Origin: Chloroflexota bacterium
GTDB lineage: Bacteria > Chloroflexota > Dehalococcoidia > Lucifugimonadales > Lucifugimonadaceae
Assembly: GCA_013911545.1 (NCBI GenBank)
Contig: JACETA010000049.1
Span: 1 to 6,170 of the forward strand
Direction: 5' to 3'
Length of the DNA: 6,170 nt
Each line of letters opens with the position of its first letter. Positions within the stretch are counted from its first letter, which is position 1. This document shows, piece by piece, positions 6,157 to 6,170 of the stretch. Below the pieces are notes generated by a model. The model did no database searches and was not told the origin of the DNA. It saw only the letters and a program-made list of their open reading frames with translations. A program made the position numbers and the translations under genes.

Positions 6157-6170
6157 GTTAAATTAACTAC

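Noticed and set aside
6157..6167. Palindrome GTTAAATTAAC upstream of tatB
   Set aside because: Five-base A/T-rich arms are expected by chance, and the region is cut by the window end so no context can be assessed.

Overview
The window is a densely packed stretch of bacterial chromosome with strong AT bias (roughly 30% GC by eye). It has almost no intergenic DNA, and most neighbouring genes overlap or sit within 50 bases of each other. That pattern suggests a streamlined, probably free-living and possibly marine bacterium. The Pro-Thr linker, the Cys-Pro-Glu-Pro-Gly domain protein, the form of the RelA/SpoT homologue and the divergent start of ribosomal protein S20 together suggest a low-GC member of the Chloroflexota (SAR202-like). 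This placement is an inference from protein style only and is moderately uncertain. No mobile element, CRISPR array, tRNA or rRNA was seen.

Region 1-2099 (+ strand) looks like an accessory operon with overlapping ends. It holds a 5'-truncated YbaN/DUF454 membrane protein, a membrane-anchored alpha/beta hydrolase with an intact catalytic triad, and a membrane-anchored extracytoplasmic protein. The last has a Pro-Thr linker followed by a four-cysteine domain that I recognise only as a recurring uncharacterised type. Region 2136-5230 (+ strand) holds core stress and information genes: a (p)ppGpp synthetase/hydrolase (rel), ribosomal protein S20 (rpsT), the SOS repressor lexA, and tatA. Region 5232-6144 (- strand) holds tatB and tatC, which overlap each other and run tail to tail into tatA. 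The TatB-like gene (59 codons) was found by translating the minus strand by hand.

Together, tatA, tatB and tatC supply a complete twin-arginine translocase from two convergent transcription units. Rel and LexA are the two global stress regulators, for nutrient starvation and DNA damage.

The most notable observation is the architecture of Rel. The hydrolase residues are intact, the synthetase carries the acidic EFDD motif usually linked to monofunctional RelA, and the cysteine-rich zinc-finger (RIS) module between the helical region and the ACT domain is missing. Secondary points are a likely leaderless lexA promoter, the uncharacterised cysteine domain protein and the split convergent tat locus. 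I see no convincing wholly new multi-gene system.
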